Shown here in pieces: positions 26,490-40,100 of a stretch of 64,000 nucleotides of DNA. The stretch is taken from assembly GCA_048013815.1 (NCBI GenBank), contig CM106586.1, forward strand, positions 20,212,001 through 20,276,000, read 5' to 3'. The first letter of the stretch is position 1, and each line of letters starts with the position of its first letter. The position numbers were made by a program, and so were the translations under genes. The notes beneath the pieces were generated by a model. It saw only the letters and a program-made list of their open reading frames with translations, did no database searches and was not told the DNA's origin. The DNA comes from Setoptus koraiensis (taxonomy: Eukaryota; Arthropoda).

Positions 26490-28065
26490 GCATTTCGCAG
26501 ATGGGGCCCGATTTTGCGCAGATCTGGGGCGATATCCGCGCTCGCTCGAATGGGCCAACGAATGTCAATCGAGATGTGACAAACAAACATCCAGCTAATT
26601 CCGACGAAACTGCCGCCAGTCGGTAACACTCGATAAACTCAGGTGAGCCGCGTTGCAAGGGCCCCAAAGTTGCGCGTAATTTGATTTGATATTGCACATT
26701 TGAAGCGACGTTAAGTACTGGCCGATGAGCTGTTTGGGGCGCTGGCTCCGACAACAACTGGCTACAGTCGATGATTTGGCGCGGCCATCAGACCGCGATG
26801 ATGAGAACAGGGCAACTGTGTCGCAGTTGCGAGGCCAACTTTGCCACAGTTGTGAGGCCCCATCGTGTCGCGACACACAATGGGCCCCATTTTAGAGCTG
26901 CTGCTGGCGCTGCCGCCGCTGGCAAAAAGTCACATAACTTACATCGTGTATGGGTGCAGCTGTGAAGCTGGCGCCCAGATTGTTGGTGGCGCTGCAACGG
27001 TGCGACAAGTGCCAATACTTGAATGGGGCCCGGCAATTGCAAACTATCAAAGTATCAACTATTGTGTGTGACAATAATACCATCATATTGCAAGCCGGCG
27101 CTAGCTCCGACAATATCCAACAATGGCCGCCAAATGTATGCTGGCGCCACTCGCCAGTGACAGTGAGCGGGCCGCCGACACTTGAGCTGGCGCGGTTGCG
27201 GGCCGGCTGCCGACCGAGCGGCCACCCGAGGAGCAACGGAACGTGCCGGCGCCAACAGCAATCGGCGGCCAATGGCAGCAATTGCAAGCGCGATCCGGGC
27301 CCCAAAGATCCGCGCCGCGCCCGAGTCGCTCGCTCGGGCCCCGCTCGCTGAACAGAGTCCGCGGGTACAGAGTCTGTGATACCGAGTGTGCGACGCGGAG
27401 GCGAAAAAAGCCGCGCCGACACTCGCTGTTGGCACCGCCATTCATTTCGTTTCATCGAGAGCAGTTGATGATACTATCTATGCGAACGCGAGCGCTAAGT
27501 GACGCCGTCGAGCGCTCGCGTTTGCGGCTTGGTTGGTTTGGTTGAATGGGCCCCACGAGCGTCTGGCTCGAGGGCCAGCATGGCGCGTAGGTCGACGACT
27601 GGCGGCCGAGCAACAAAATTTAGCTTTAAAGTTCAAAATGCGCAATGGCTCCATCAGGGCAATTGTGGGGCCCTTGGCGAGCCAGTTTCTCACTGAGAAA
27701 TTCTCAGCCAGCCGAAACGTTTGTCCGCAATGCGCTTTGGCATTGTCTCGGCGCTGCCTTGCAAACGCTCGCCGGGGCCCCCGGTGCCGATGTCGTCATT
27801 CAGGGACAAGTTGTGGTTAGCGAGCGAGCGAGCTGTGTGTGTGTCGATATGACTCCGCTAAGTGATTAACTGAGTTTGTCAGCCTAAGTGACTTTTGCTC
27901 GCCATGTTACAACGTAACATGTTGTAACGCGGGCCCCAAGCCAGCCAGCAAGCGAGCCAGCCAGCCAGCCAGAAAGTGGCGCTGACCTACAATTGGCACT
28001 CTGTCCCGTTGCACACGTTATTACGCACACTGCGTAATACACGGCCCGGCCAGCTCGTTACATAA

Positions 28066-28108
28066 CGCGCCGAGCTCGCCAAATGACGCGCCGAGCTCGC
28101 CAAATGAC
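28066..28108 (+). repeat. Direct duplication of a 21-mer
   Basis: Two adjacent copies of a unit containing GCGCCGAGCTCGCCAAATG. Confidence 0.85.
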
Positions 28109-30766
28109 GTTGCTGGCGCAGCGTTTTGTTGCGCGTTGTAGTGCCGAATACAACAGCGAAATGAAACAACAAGGCCGCACAAACAAACGGAAACAGCGCG
28201 CTACAAAGTGTAAGTTTGAGCCGAGCGATGTTGTTGCTTCAATTACTGGCCGCTACGGGCCGCGGTGGCGCCGGCCGCCTAGCTGGCGGCAATTGGGGCC
28301 CCGCTCGCCAGCGAGATAAAATTGATTCAAAGTCGGCTCAGTTGCCAAAGATTGTCAGTGTGCGCGCTTTATCTTTATCTCTTTATCTCCTTTATTTTTT
28401 GCACAAACCATTTGAGTTGCTAAGCCATATCTCATCTCGCTGCCAGCGGTGGCGCCGTTATAGCCGGTTGTGGCGGGTTGTGGCCGGTTGTTGCCCGTTG
28501 TTGCCCGTTGTTGCCCGTTGTGTTATGATGGGGCCAGCCTCGCCAGATATGTACACATTGCATAAAAGCGAACAGCGACAGGGCGCATCACCAATCGATG
28601 ACCAATTGGCAAGCTCGCCGCCAATTGTTGTGGGCCCGGTGTTATCTAAAGCCGCGCATTGGCGCGCCGACATTACATATATATTATATGGCCGATATTA
28701 TATGTGCATTATATGGCCGATATCATACATATATATATAATATCAACATGGCCAATATATTTATATATATACATCTTGCGACATTGGCGAATGACATTGG
28801 CCGCGTACACAGTTCGGGTACACGGTCGGGTACACGGGCGGGTATGCGGTTGGGTGTGCGGCTGGCGGCCGGGCGCCGACAGCGGCGCGCAAAATATCCG
28901 ACCGCGACACTGCGCTCGCCGGCAACACATCCGGGTATGTGACGTGTATGACGTCGGTCGTGCACGACACAACGGCCTTATCTCGCCGTCGTGGTTGCCG
29001 CAAACCGGCGCCCGCCGCAGCAAACGGCCACTGCGAACCGCCGCAGCGAACCGCCGCCGGCCGGCCGGCATAATAAAGCACGGGCGACTCATGACTGTCG
29101 GCGTGGTTGTGCGCGACTGTGTGATATATGGCGCTGTGGAGCGGCGTAAATGAGCGCTCGGCGGCTTTAAACTCGCCGCAAACCCGAAGCGATTGACCGC
29201 TCGGCGCCACCGGGCCGGCTCGAGTGTCCGCCAACGGGCGCCCGCGGAATCAATTAAACACGACAATCGTTTGAAATTGAACTGCGGGCCCCTTTGTCCG
29301 GCTCGCTGTATCGACTGATGGCGCCCGGCAGCGGATAAAAGATGGACGAGCGCGCTATTCACAATGCAGCGCAGTGCCCCGAATGCTCGGCCTTTTGGGG
29401 CCTTTGGGGCCCTTTTGGGGCCCCGAGCTGGCGACACTTGTGTTTGGGGCCGGGCGGCCACAATTTTCAGCGACAATATTAAAACGCACGGTATCGCACC
29501 CGGGCGAAGGCGAGCCAGCGAAAGGTGCATTAGTTTGGGCTAGGTTAACTCGATATTAACTCAACATTGTTAATGTTCAACGATGGAGCGCCCGCGCGGT
29601 CTGATCCGGATTTGCGGATTTGAATGTGTGTGTGTGCCATTACATTGTGCCATAAATCATGTCACTATCGATTACGCTGGCGAGCGCCCAAATTTCGCCA
29701 GTGTACCCCGGTGCCCAGTGCGCCAGAGCTGCGTGCCCCGTCGCTGAAACGGGCCTATCGGGCACAGTATTTGTCGCGCACACCGGGCCGCTTACAAACG
29801 CAGTAATTAGGTCAGTGGTCGCTAGGCGCTCAACGACCACTCATATGGCCGCCCAAAGGTACCCTCCCCTGGCGGCGGTTCAGCGCAGCTTGGCTGGCGC
29901 ATTTGCATAGTGGCTAATGGTCAATTCATTGCAATTGTCTATGGTCGCGCATTGTCGTCTCGGCCCGCTCGCCAGTGTGGGCCGGCATGCGAATCTCGTA
30001 TGATAATGGCGGATGACGGGATAGATTCACTAACATAAATAATTGATTTGTGGCGCGCTATCAGTCGAGTGGCATTGTTGCCGTTGCACTCCGACGAACA
30101 CAATCCGATTATCGGCGCTCGCCAGACGATTTGCATACTTTTCAACCATTTAAACTATTGTCAACGACTCACGGCCCGCCGGAATGCCGCGCGGTCCCGA
30201 GCAGCGGATCGCGCGGCCGACAGAACGAGCCAGGTTTGCGAGTCACTCAAGCTCAATTGAGATCGAAATCAAGAGTCGTGTAAAATTACCGTGTATCATT
30301 TATGATGAACTCGCCAAAAACAAGTGATGTTAACGCGACAACAAGCCTTTGCGCTGGCCATCATGGCACCACTGCATACGACACTGTAATCGCGGACAGT
30401 TGTTCACTTCCGGCCCGCAGCGAGCACTTGTTGTGGCGGGTTGCTGTTGTTGTTGGTGGTGCCTGCTGTTCGGATCCGGCCCGACGCGATCAAGATGGAA
30501 CAACGATAAATATGCGCGCGGGCGCGCGGGATAAATTGGCCAGGGGGATCTTCGGAACACACACACACACACGCTATCAGACAATCATTGAGCGGGCAAT
30601 CAAGTGCGATTAAGTGGATTTATTCTTGGTCGCTTATCTTGCTGTACAGCAGCTTTGCCAGTCCGCAAACAAATTGGCTCGCCAGCTGGTGCAAGTCGGC
30701 GAGTATCCGACCCGACCGATGATAATCTTCAAACCTCTACAACAACACCGCCGGGCTCGTTGGGGC

Positions 30767-30811
30767 CCGGCTCGCACAACAAGAGGGGTCCGGCTCGCAC
30801 AACAAGAGGGG
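30767..30811 (+). repeat. Direct duplication of a 22/23-mer
   Basis: Two adjacent copies of a unit with core CCGGCTCGCACAACAAGAGG; an exact local duplication in non-coding DNA. Confidence 0.85.
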
Positions 30812-31364
30812 CCCAGGTTAATGACGGAAATCATTGTTTGGCAAGGGCAAGTGTTTGTACCAGGGGGCAGGCGGGCAGGCTGGCTGGCCGCGCTAGCAAA
30901 TGGCGGACAGATAATATTGTTGCATCGGCGACGGCCGCGCCGGCCGGCTGGCCGGCTAATGTGGCACCTCAAGTGGCACCTTGGGCACTTTGAAAGCCGT
31001 TGTCTCAGTGAGCGAACGGTCTCTGTTTGTGCGCGGGCTATCATCAACTGGCAACGCGGCGGATAATGCCACTCGAGATTTGGGCAAACTGCGGGCCTCA
31101 GTGACTGCCAGTCGGCTCACAGTCGGCTGGCTGAATTAAAAAGCAGGCCCGTGCACATTGTGCGCCATTACATAATATCACAATGATAACAATGATTGCG
31201 CGCTCCCAATTACATAACACAATTATGTCACAATTATTTTACGCTCCAAAATGCGTGCCGTCCAGCACGAAGGGGCTCGTTAGGGCCCTGGCCTCGTCGT
31301 TGGGCTCGGCGGCTCGCGCTCGTCGTTGAGCTCGGTGGCTCGCAGTCGGTCGTTGACGTTTGAG

Positions 31365-31408
31365 TCTCAATAGTTTGAGCGGCCTGCAAACAACTCAAAC
31401 TATTGAGA
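31365..31408. repeat. Perfect 15-bp inverted repeat with 14-nt loop
   Basis: Arms 31365-31379 (TCTCAATAGTTTGAG) and 31394-31408 are exact reverse complements. The flanks show no transposon gene. Confidence 0.85.
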
Positions 31409-31857
31409 TCGGTCTGACACGGGTCTTGAACAATTCACTCAGCAGCCGGGCAAATTTTTGATTATTTTCTCGTCCGCTCGCTCTGCCCGATTCAGTTTAG
31501 TTGTCATTATTTGTTATATTGTCTCGCCGATGTTTCGAGTGTGCGTGTGAGTCGGGACACACACACACGCATAAGCGGCGGCAAGCCAGTTGGGGCCCCG
31601 GTCGCCCCAGCAGCCAGTCGAGTGCGGGCCCAAATCTGGTGGCGGCAACTTAAACTGCGGCTCGCTAGGGTTTGCGCTGAGAAGTTGCTGGCCAGGCTGG
31701 CCAGATTTGGACAGCCAGCGCGAGCTGGGCGCAGTCACCGAGGCCAAATGGGTGCGCCGAGACAGGATAGCGAAAATTTGTTGTGTGAGGCGCCGGGCCG
31801 CGTTAGTTTCCTGTTTCGAGCTGCTGCGCCCGAGACGCGCAGCAAACGCTGGGCCAG

Positions 31858-31981
31858 CTCTCTCTCTCTCTCTGTCTCTGTCTCTCTCTGGGGCCCGCAG
31901 TCCCACTTTAGACGGGCCTCTTTTCCGCCACGTACACGTACGCGCACACGCACGCACACACACACACACGCACACGCACAC
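31858..31981 (+). repeat. (TC)n and (CA)n microsatellites
   Basis: A TCTCTC/TCTG run at about 31858-31890 is followed within 40 bases by a long CA/CG-CA run at about 31930-31981. Confidence 0.9.
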
Positions 31982-32940
31982 CAACTGGCGACTTGATAAG
32001 TGTGTGTCAGTGTTTCGGGCGCTGCCAAGTGGCGAATCTTTTTCTTTCTTTCTCATTCTCTTTATCTTACACGAATGTTATTGTTCTTGTGTGTCGTGTT
32101 ATCTGGCCCCGCTGGCAACCTTTGGCCAGCTCGCCGCTTGCAGCCAGCGACGGCTGGCCGGGCCCCGAGCCACGGTAATGGACGCCAAATGAAATGAAAC
32201 GATCTGATTTAATACGGCCTGTACAGCGTCGGCCGTGTCACTCGTGCCCGGCCAGCTCGCCACACAGATGAGGCCCCTGGCTGTCGGCTGGCAGTTGGCT
32301 GGCTGTTGGCTGGCCGTTGGCTGGCTGCCTATTTACAATTGAATCATCAAATGACTCGTCGAGAGCTCGCTGAGCCTTCTACAAATGCCACTGGGAAATG
32401 GCCGCCTGACAGGGCACACTAAGCCCGCAGCAAATCTTCTATCATCAGTCTAACAATTGTCAATTGTAGGTTAGATTATGAGAGACAACAACAGCTCATG
32501 CGATTGCGTCTTGTCGAGCGGCCATTGTCTGCCACTGGCGGCTATAACTAGCGTAATATTTCCTATGCCTGCCCGTGGCCCACCATTAGCGGCCAGCCGA
32601 GGCCCCAGTCGATGCCACAAACCGCTAAGCTAGCCAGCGGCCAGTCTGAGCCCGTCGCCAGACTCACTATCGCGCGCCTCTGTGTCCGTCTGTCTGTCCG
32701 TCCGTCCGTCCGTCCGTCGGTCTGTGTGTCGGCCCCAGCGAGGGCCCCGTTTTTTTAATCTGCGTCTCGAGTCGGCGGCGGCCAGTCGACTCTTGACCAT
32801 AATTACGGCCTACGACAGCTAAACTCACTCAAATCGTGTGTGACTTTGTCACATAAGATGATGGCTCCAGCTGGGCCCATTATCGAATCACTGCCACAAT
32901 TGACCCTTAATTATGTCTATAGGCCGCACTGTCCGCACAT

Positions 32941-32993
32941 GTCTGGACATATCTGGACATATCTGGACACTCATATATATATATATATATTTG
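32941..32993 (+). repeat. Tandem 10-mer ATCTGGACAT followed by (TA)n
   Basis: Three imperfect ATCTGGACAT units (32941-32970) run into a TA dinucleotide tract at about 32973-32992. Confidence 0.85.
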
Positions 32994-34173
32994 GCCGTGT
33001 ATATCTGGCTTATATATTTGGCTGTACATGTTTTGATATAATTGGCCAGCCAGTGACATAATTGAGCAGCAAACAAGCGCTTGCTTGCGACGTGTAACTG
33101 TTCGGTTAACCCGGTGAGCGAGCGATATTATTGTGGTGCTGATGATCATTGTAGAGATCATGCAAACAAGAAATCAACGAGCAAAAGAAATAGGAAGAGC
33201 GAGAGCAAAAGGAAAAAATGATCTTGCCAGCTGACATTAATTATAAATACATTGATGATGTTGTTTGTGAGTTAATGAAAATTCTGTCACAACAAACAAC
33301 AACTTGCATGAGCGTTTACAACGCGCGTTAGTTTATCTCAAGGCAATCATCGTCAAGTGTAATCCAACCAAATTACGCTACTCCAGGCTGTCGCTAGACG
33401 CCAGCCTGCCAACAGTGTGTGTGTGTGTGTTTTGCTTTGATTATGATTATGTAATCCCGTCGTCGGCGTCGTCGGCGTCGTAATACCAGATTCCAGCAAC
33501 TTGATTGTGGCAGCCAACCAAGCTGCCACAACCCTGGTGACATGCACAACATAATAATAATGATGAAACAAACACCATACTTAATGGTCAACTCACAACT
33601 TGCTCGCGAGCCAACCAAACTGACGCCCTTTTTGTTGGTGTTTAAACGAAACGACAAAAGATGATGGCGACTGCTACATTGATTTAATCTATCAGCTATA
33701 GATATAATTAATTATTTTCATCATTATGCCCGAAGCTCAGTCTGGGTGAGTTTTGTTCGGGCACCATCAGCGCACACGCTGTGGGCGCTGTCATGGATTC
33801 GTATACACGTATAGAGTAACTTCTGGTTGGCTTGTATTGAATAGAAAATCCCGAAATAATTCAGTTTGTTGGCTAATATTGATCGACAGCAAAGAAAGAA
33901 CAGACGACCCCAGTCCCTAAATAGAGACAATGCTCGCAACAGCGACGGATAAATTATTGAGCAAATGCCAAATGATAGAGACTTCGCGATACAGACTCCA
34001 TGATAGATACTCTAGTCACTAGTCTAGTGATGGCTCACCAGCCATCCACTAGTACAAAACAGTTGCTGAATAACTGATGATGCAAGATAGATGCCCGATA
34101 CAACACAGACTGCAAATGTTTATTTTGCATCATTTTTATTGTATCCTTTATCAAACTATTAATTCCACCAACA

Positions 34174-37149
34174 TCAGGGGCCTATTTGTGATTCGTATAT
34201 CGTCAGTGTTTTGCCATCGAATAACAGATTGTACAATGGCAGGGGCACCGACAAATCCGATTGTTCAATTTGTTCTGGAAAGTGAAAGTAGTGTCGCTGA
34301 TCGCTTGGACCAGTGCCACTATCGGCCGTATTCTCTCTATGACTGGGACCAAACTCTTCTAGGAACCTTCTGATATTTTCTGTCAGCTCATCTGTGGATT
34401 TTATCAATTTATCCAGTCTATACAATAACATACAGCATTTTGCCATTGGGGAAGAAAACAGAAACATATATATATACAGCTGTTAGTGGTCATGAAAAGA
34501 ATTGGATAATAGAAAATACATTAAAATGTGCAAGCAGCAAGATACTTACGATCGTGAATCGCAGAGCTTCATTCGGCTAATGCGATCTCTGACTTGCTTA
34601 TTTAAAAATCTGTCGAATAGCGGAACTCCAAAATGGCAGTCGAACAGGGTGTAACTCATGTTTGATTCGGGCTTTGGCTCACAACTATCATCTTTCGAGC
34701 ATTTGATACTTTTGGCCTGTTCTCGGCTTGTTTCGGAGCTGTTCGTCTGCTGTCGGCGGGATTCATGATAATTATTGCCAGTATCCGAAACATCATCACA
34801 ATTGCATGATGTTCGCGAACGCAACAATGTAATGTAACCACATATTCGTGTCAAATCTAAACATTCGCTCAGTTTGACGACTATTGGACTGGCTTCGTAA
34901 TCTTCCCTAGTTTCTTTCATTGAATTTTTGCCACTTTCTTCATTATTGGTGGTATCACCCATTATTTCGGAATGTTTATCATCATTATTGCTGGATGTCG
35001 TCGCTATGTTGGCGTCGTTTCCTTTCAAATTTATCATGTCCTGTCTATCGTCTGCTAATCCATTCAATGACGAACTAAGTGGCAACGGCACAAATATTTT
35101 CTCTCTACCATTCATAAGATTACCACCTTGAGGTTGAATGGGGTAGGCTTGAATAAGAACAGGGAAATGAATTAAAGTTTCATTGATTGTCATCAAGGCG
35201 CCACATATCGGAACATAGCTGGAGTCTCTATTCCAAGGTGTTATGAGAACACAATCATATCGATAGAAAATCTCAGGTAAATGTGTCAATCGATAGCCGC
35301 GCGACAATAGCAAAGATGGAGGTCCGTAGCCGGTGACGTGATAAATGTACAGTTTGAACCACAGTGAATTCACTAGTGGAGATCCTGGACCTAAATGGGG
35401 CAAACCATTGACGGCATTTAGTTTGACCTCGTGACTTAATGGCGCAGTTGAAATAATGAGATGATAGTTTTTCTTCAGTAATCTTTGACAAGAGCTTGCG
35501 TCTAAATTGGCCAGACTTTCCACCCTTACAAGATCCAAACCGATCCGCTGCTCAGTTACATCATCACTAGCTTGGTTAGCGACGCTGGGATCCTGGTCAC
35601 TCGACAAATTTGTGTTGCTTTTAGTGGCGTCAGAGAATATATCCGATACTAAGTGCATGTCAGTTCTAATGTACTGTATAGTCCTGTATAGCATTAAGGC
35701 GTGTATATAGTAACGTTTGGCTTCAAATCCATCGTCCTCCATGGATTTATCCTTGATCTTAGATAGCTCTAATAACAAGCTATCGATTGATTCGTCTGGC
35801 AATTTTCCCACTTCGAACATAGTGACGGCATGATTTTTGAGTTTGGAGCTAAGATTGCCCATCATGAGAAAGGCGGCTAATGTGGAATCGTAGAAGAAGA
35901 CAATTTTCTTAGTGTTTGTTGTTACAACTTGACTATGAGCATTCAGAATCAGTGAGCTAGGCGAAGTATTTATCGATTTCCTGCGGGCTAATTGTTGCGC
36001 TGATGATGATGCGGGAATTTTTTTCAAATCACTTTGGTTACTTGCGTTACTTTGGCTGGATTCTAGCGAGTTTGTGAGGTCGTCGCCGGTATTTACTATA
36101 GTTCCATGATCCGTGTCTACAGTAGATGCCAGTTCGCTCATGAATTCTGACATTCGATATTTTGGAATGGGTAGTTGGCGCCACGAAGCATGACATTGTT
36201 CTAGATTGACGCCGATGTTTTTCTTGTAGGCAAAGCCTAGCCTACAGTACATTGAGACGGCATTCTTGACTAGCTGCGTGTCTATTTGCAATATATGTGA
36301 TAATTCAAGAACTGATGTATTTTGATCTATTGATACAAATATTTTGTATAACAACGTCTCAAAATAGTCGCCAGTGACTCTATTCATGACGAAGCCCTCC
36401 AAAGGTGGCACAACTATGAGATCTTCATCATAAATTGGCACATCTAGATAAACTAGACCTTTTAGATAGAGAGAACGAACGCATTTTTCGTCCACCTCAC
36501 AGGCTCTAATTTGATTGGTCATACCATCGGGCGACACTAGTTTGTCTATGATAAACTTTTCAGTTGGTGACACCATAAATCTGACATCGTCCTCTGTAAT
36601 GTAGCCAGCATTAACTAGCCACCACGGCTCTATTGAGATCGTTTCACTTGGCTTCATCGGCAGAACATCTCTAACGTTCTTCTTCACTCCAATGCCCAAG
36701 AATTTTCTATGTGTCGAACGTAACTGATTCATAATATCTATGTATTGATTTCTGCCAATGCCCAATAAACGCAAACAATCAGCCGCCGTAAAATTGGGCA
36801 ATGTGTCATAACTTTTCTCTTGATCTATGATCTGCGTGATTGTTGATAAATAATATTGGAATGGTGTGACACGCATGCCAGTTATAATAAAATCAGATAA
36901 ATGATATGGAAATAGCATGAGATGATCGCGGCTGTATTTAAGTAACTCCTCATAATATTCTCTTTCGTCTTTCTTTACATAACGCACCAGATTGCCCCTG
37001 TATCGAAGTTGATTTTTTATGCTATATTGAATGACTCTCTTATCGTATTCTTGGCTGCTTCCAATGAGGTCCTTCATTCGATTGTCCAAATCGAGCCACT
37101 TCTTTTGGCTCAATATGCAAGCCTCGATTTGTGATTCTATTAGCGCCAT
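34174..37149 (-). CDS. FAM91A1: FAM91 family protein (FAM91A1 orthologue)
   Basis: Adaptor of the WDR11/TBC1D23 trafficking machinery, which captures endosome-derived vesicles at the trans-Golgi. The fit to animal FAM91A1 is clear along the length: YSRDHLMLFPYHLSD, NFTAADCLRLLGIGRNQYID, VPPLEGFVMNRVTGDYFETL, KNAVSMYCRLGFAYKK, STLAAFLMMGNLSSKLK, HAVTMFEVGKLPDES, WFKLYIYHVTGYGPPSLLLS. Exon 1 is 37149-34550, exon 2 is 34417-34174, separated by a 132-bp intron (GTAAGT...TATAG, phase 2). Exon 2 supplies the conserved ending (VPLPLYNLLFDGKTL). I rejected an acceptor at about 34485 because it puts the exon out of frame. The product is about 947 aa, against about 840 in vertebrates. The extra length is mainly Ser/Asn-rich linker near residues 350-410 and 720-850. 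Minus-strand AATAAA signals lie at 34135-34140 and 34119-34124, just past the stop. Confidence 0.95.
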
Positions 37150-40100
37150 ATTGCTTCTTGGTTAAGCCAGCTACATCAAAACGATGGTGCAACATCAAAT
37201 ATAGCTTTTTCTTTGCAGTTCCAACAGTGCAACAATATCTGATGATTTAGTTTGATGGAATTTGTGGCGATTTTGAAGGTTCTCCAATAAAAATACTGTG
37301 TTAATAACAACAGCGATGACCATGTGATGATTTTCCGTACATCTTCTGTGCACATTGACAGGTGGGCGTCAAAATAAGTTATCTCGATTAGCTATTAGGC
37401 GTTGATTATCAATAGTGTCTTGCAGCAGATTTTACACGAACCACAAACAAGGATAAATATGGAGTCTCAACCTTGTGTTGATCGGAGGTACAACATGGGT
37501 AATTTTTATTTTGACAAATCAGGCATCCGTCAGATATTTTCATTGTGGCATAATTAGAAATCATATGATCGATCGGCGTTTCGAAAAAATTCAAAACTCG
37601 CACTCAAATTGAATCGTGAGAGCATGCGCAGGCCGTGCCCACGAATATTTGGTGGGATTTTTTAGTTCTTTTTTCTTTTCTTTTCTTCATCACTTCGAAT
37701 TTCGACCACAACAATGGTATTACAACATTGTATGTATAAACTAAAACTGTCAGATTGCCGCAATGAATTCTTTCACCTTTATTGTTGTACCAACAAGCTC
37801 GGGTAGTTCGCATGTTGCTTATTCGAGATTTCTTTTTTCTATTTGTTACACTTGAACAATTTGTGATTATTTCAGTCTGTGTCTCGGCAATAATCTCTTC
37901 GATTCTGAACTTGACCGAATTTGGAAGTTTGGCAATCGTGGGCTATGGTCTCCTCTTATGATTAGGCAATGAGCAATGAGGACGAAGTGCTTGAGTTGAT
38001 AGCAGCACAAGATGTAAAAATTGATGAGAAAAAACTGAGCAATAGTAGAACAGTCAGTAAAATTTTCTAGAATTTTATTTAGTTTTGGAATGCTGTCAAC
38101 ATTGTCATTACAGGTATTTGTTATCTCATAAGAAGACTGCTCGATAGATCATAATATGAGCGCGACTATAGCGCAAAAACATCACCCAAATCAACAATAC
38201 AATGCGCCAAAAATCTTGATGTTCATTCTCGATATAACGACCAACCAAAAGTCCATGGCAACTTCCGGTGGCAACAATTACATCTCGAACGATGCCGATC
38301 TAGCTTTGTTATTATGTTGCCCTAAAGCCCTGTCTCAACTAGTTGTGAAACGTTTCGAACCGATATTTTCAGAGGAATTATGAGGGCCGGACTAACGCTA
38401 ATCATTCCTATCTATGATTTGATTACTGCTCACAGTATGGATAAGATCTAATAATTTCTGCATCTTTTCATCGGGCATGAGGGTTGATTGAAAGACGAGT
38501 TGGCTAAAAGTTGCACGAAAGCCGCGGACAAACCCGACTCCTCCATTCAACTATCATTCGACGGAAGTGTTCACAGTTGTTATTTTCGTTTCATTTTATC
38601 CGTTTGACGTCACAGTTACTACTGTATTGCATTAGTAGGCAACAACGATAGCGTTGGTCGTATAGGCGCGATACCGGTGCGCTGCATCGTACAAATGTGA
38701 GCATATCTAGAGTTTATCTTTTATGCTAACCATTGTTACTAACAAGTTGTAAGAGGCTCACAAAGAGAGAAACAAAGAAGACAGATTTGCACACATAATG
38801 GAAACGTTGGAGAGGTTACATCATCAGCTCGTCGCTAGAAAAACAAACGAGCTAGCAATCGCGAGAGAGAGAGAGAAGTGAACAGTTTCGTAGAATCCTA
38901 ACCTTTATATTATTATCCGTATCTTGATTTGTGCCATGAGCAATCAACATCAATTCAGAAGCCGACCAACTAACGACTGTAAGTGCAACAAGCAACGGCG
39001 CTAGCAGCAGCAGCAATAATAATAATAATGATTTTCAGACATTCTCACAGACGAACACACATTTACATGTTTAAATAAATTAGAACAGACACAAATTAAA
39101 AGATAGATAGACATATATACCTAATCATGACTGGCTGGCTGACTGACTGACTGAAATGACAGCCAGACAAGCATACAGATGGCATAACATTTAGGTATAG
39201 CAATTGTACTATTATTAGACGCAGCGAAAAATATAATAATAATAATAGTAGTGGTAATAATCTCATGTGTTGCATCGTTGCCATGATCGCCGTTGCTACT
39301 TGGCAGGACCGAGGATAAAGCGGCGGATAAGATGGAAGTGTTCACGCATCAAACAAGCTGTTAATCTCACGCCGGAATCGTCGCTATGTAACGCCGCGAG
39401 TCGTCGCTATGTAACGCCGCAAATGAGGGACCATGTCATCGTGATGATTTCAGTTTGTTAGAGCAAAAAGAAATAAGAATAATAATAATCATCATCATCA
39501 TCAACATGATCATCATATGCCTAATGCCAGCAAGAGACAGGCAACAAGGCAGCCATTATTGTTGTTAATGTTTATATCATCAGCTGCATTGTTGTTCAGT
39601 CTTGTTATTTCTCGCAGACAAAATTATTATCGTTATTCAATGTTTTCGTAGCAGCATCGCAACAATCACAGTCAGAGTGTGCGCCTTGTGTCTGACTTGA
39701 ACTTTTATCTCTCTCTAATACATTTGTGTGTCGATTACATAAGACTAACTACGTTTAATTCTACAGCTCGAGTACATGTAGATAGACAGATAGCTCAAAG
39801 TTTCTCGGGTCGCGAGTTTCTCCCGTTGGAACAAGCGCTAGAAGAATGGCAGATATTGTGTGAGATTGTAAACATTTCTGGGCCATAGAGCGAGTGTGTA
39901 ATCTTTTGTTATTGAGCATGAGACGAGGAGAAAAAGGAGGAGGAGGAGGGCGAAAAAGAATTAAGTTTCAGTTAGCTTCGGCTGTCCTCCTTCTTCGTTG
40001 TTGCCTGCCTCTTAATATACACATCTTCCGAGTCGCTGTATGTTATGTAAATGTTGGCCCTCGTCGTCGTCGTCATAGTCGTCTACTGCTTGTTTCCTAG

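Noticed and set aside
26146-26757. 203-codon minus-strand open frame in the GC-rich block
   Set aside because: No recognisable similarity, no signal or domain, and it runs through the inverted-repeat structure at 26434-26489.
34440-34490. Acceptor at about 34485 for the last FAM91 exon
   Set aside because: Joining there puts the exon out of frame and stops early; TATAG at 34418 preserves phase 2 and the conserved C-terminus.
37409-38383. Short open frames between FAM91 and innexin
   Set aside because: Possible small gene, but splice sites give short, unconvincing products and no family match; left in the intergenic entry.
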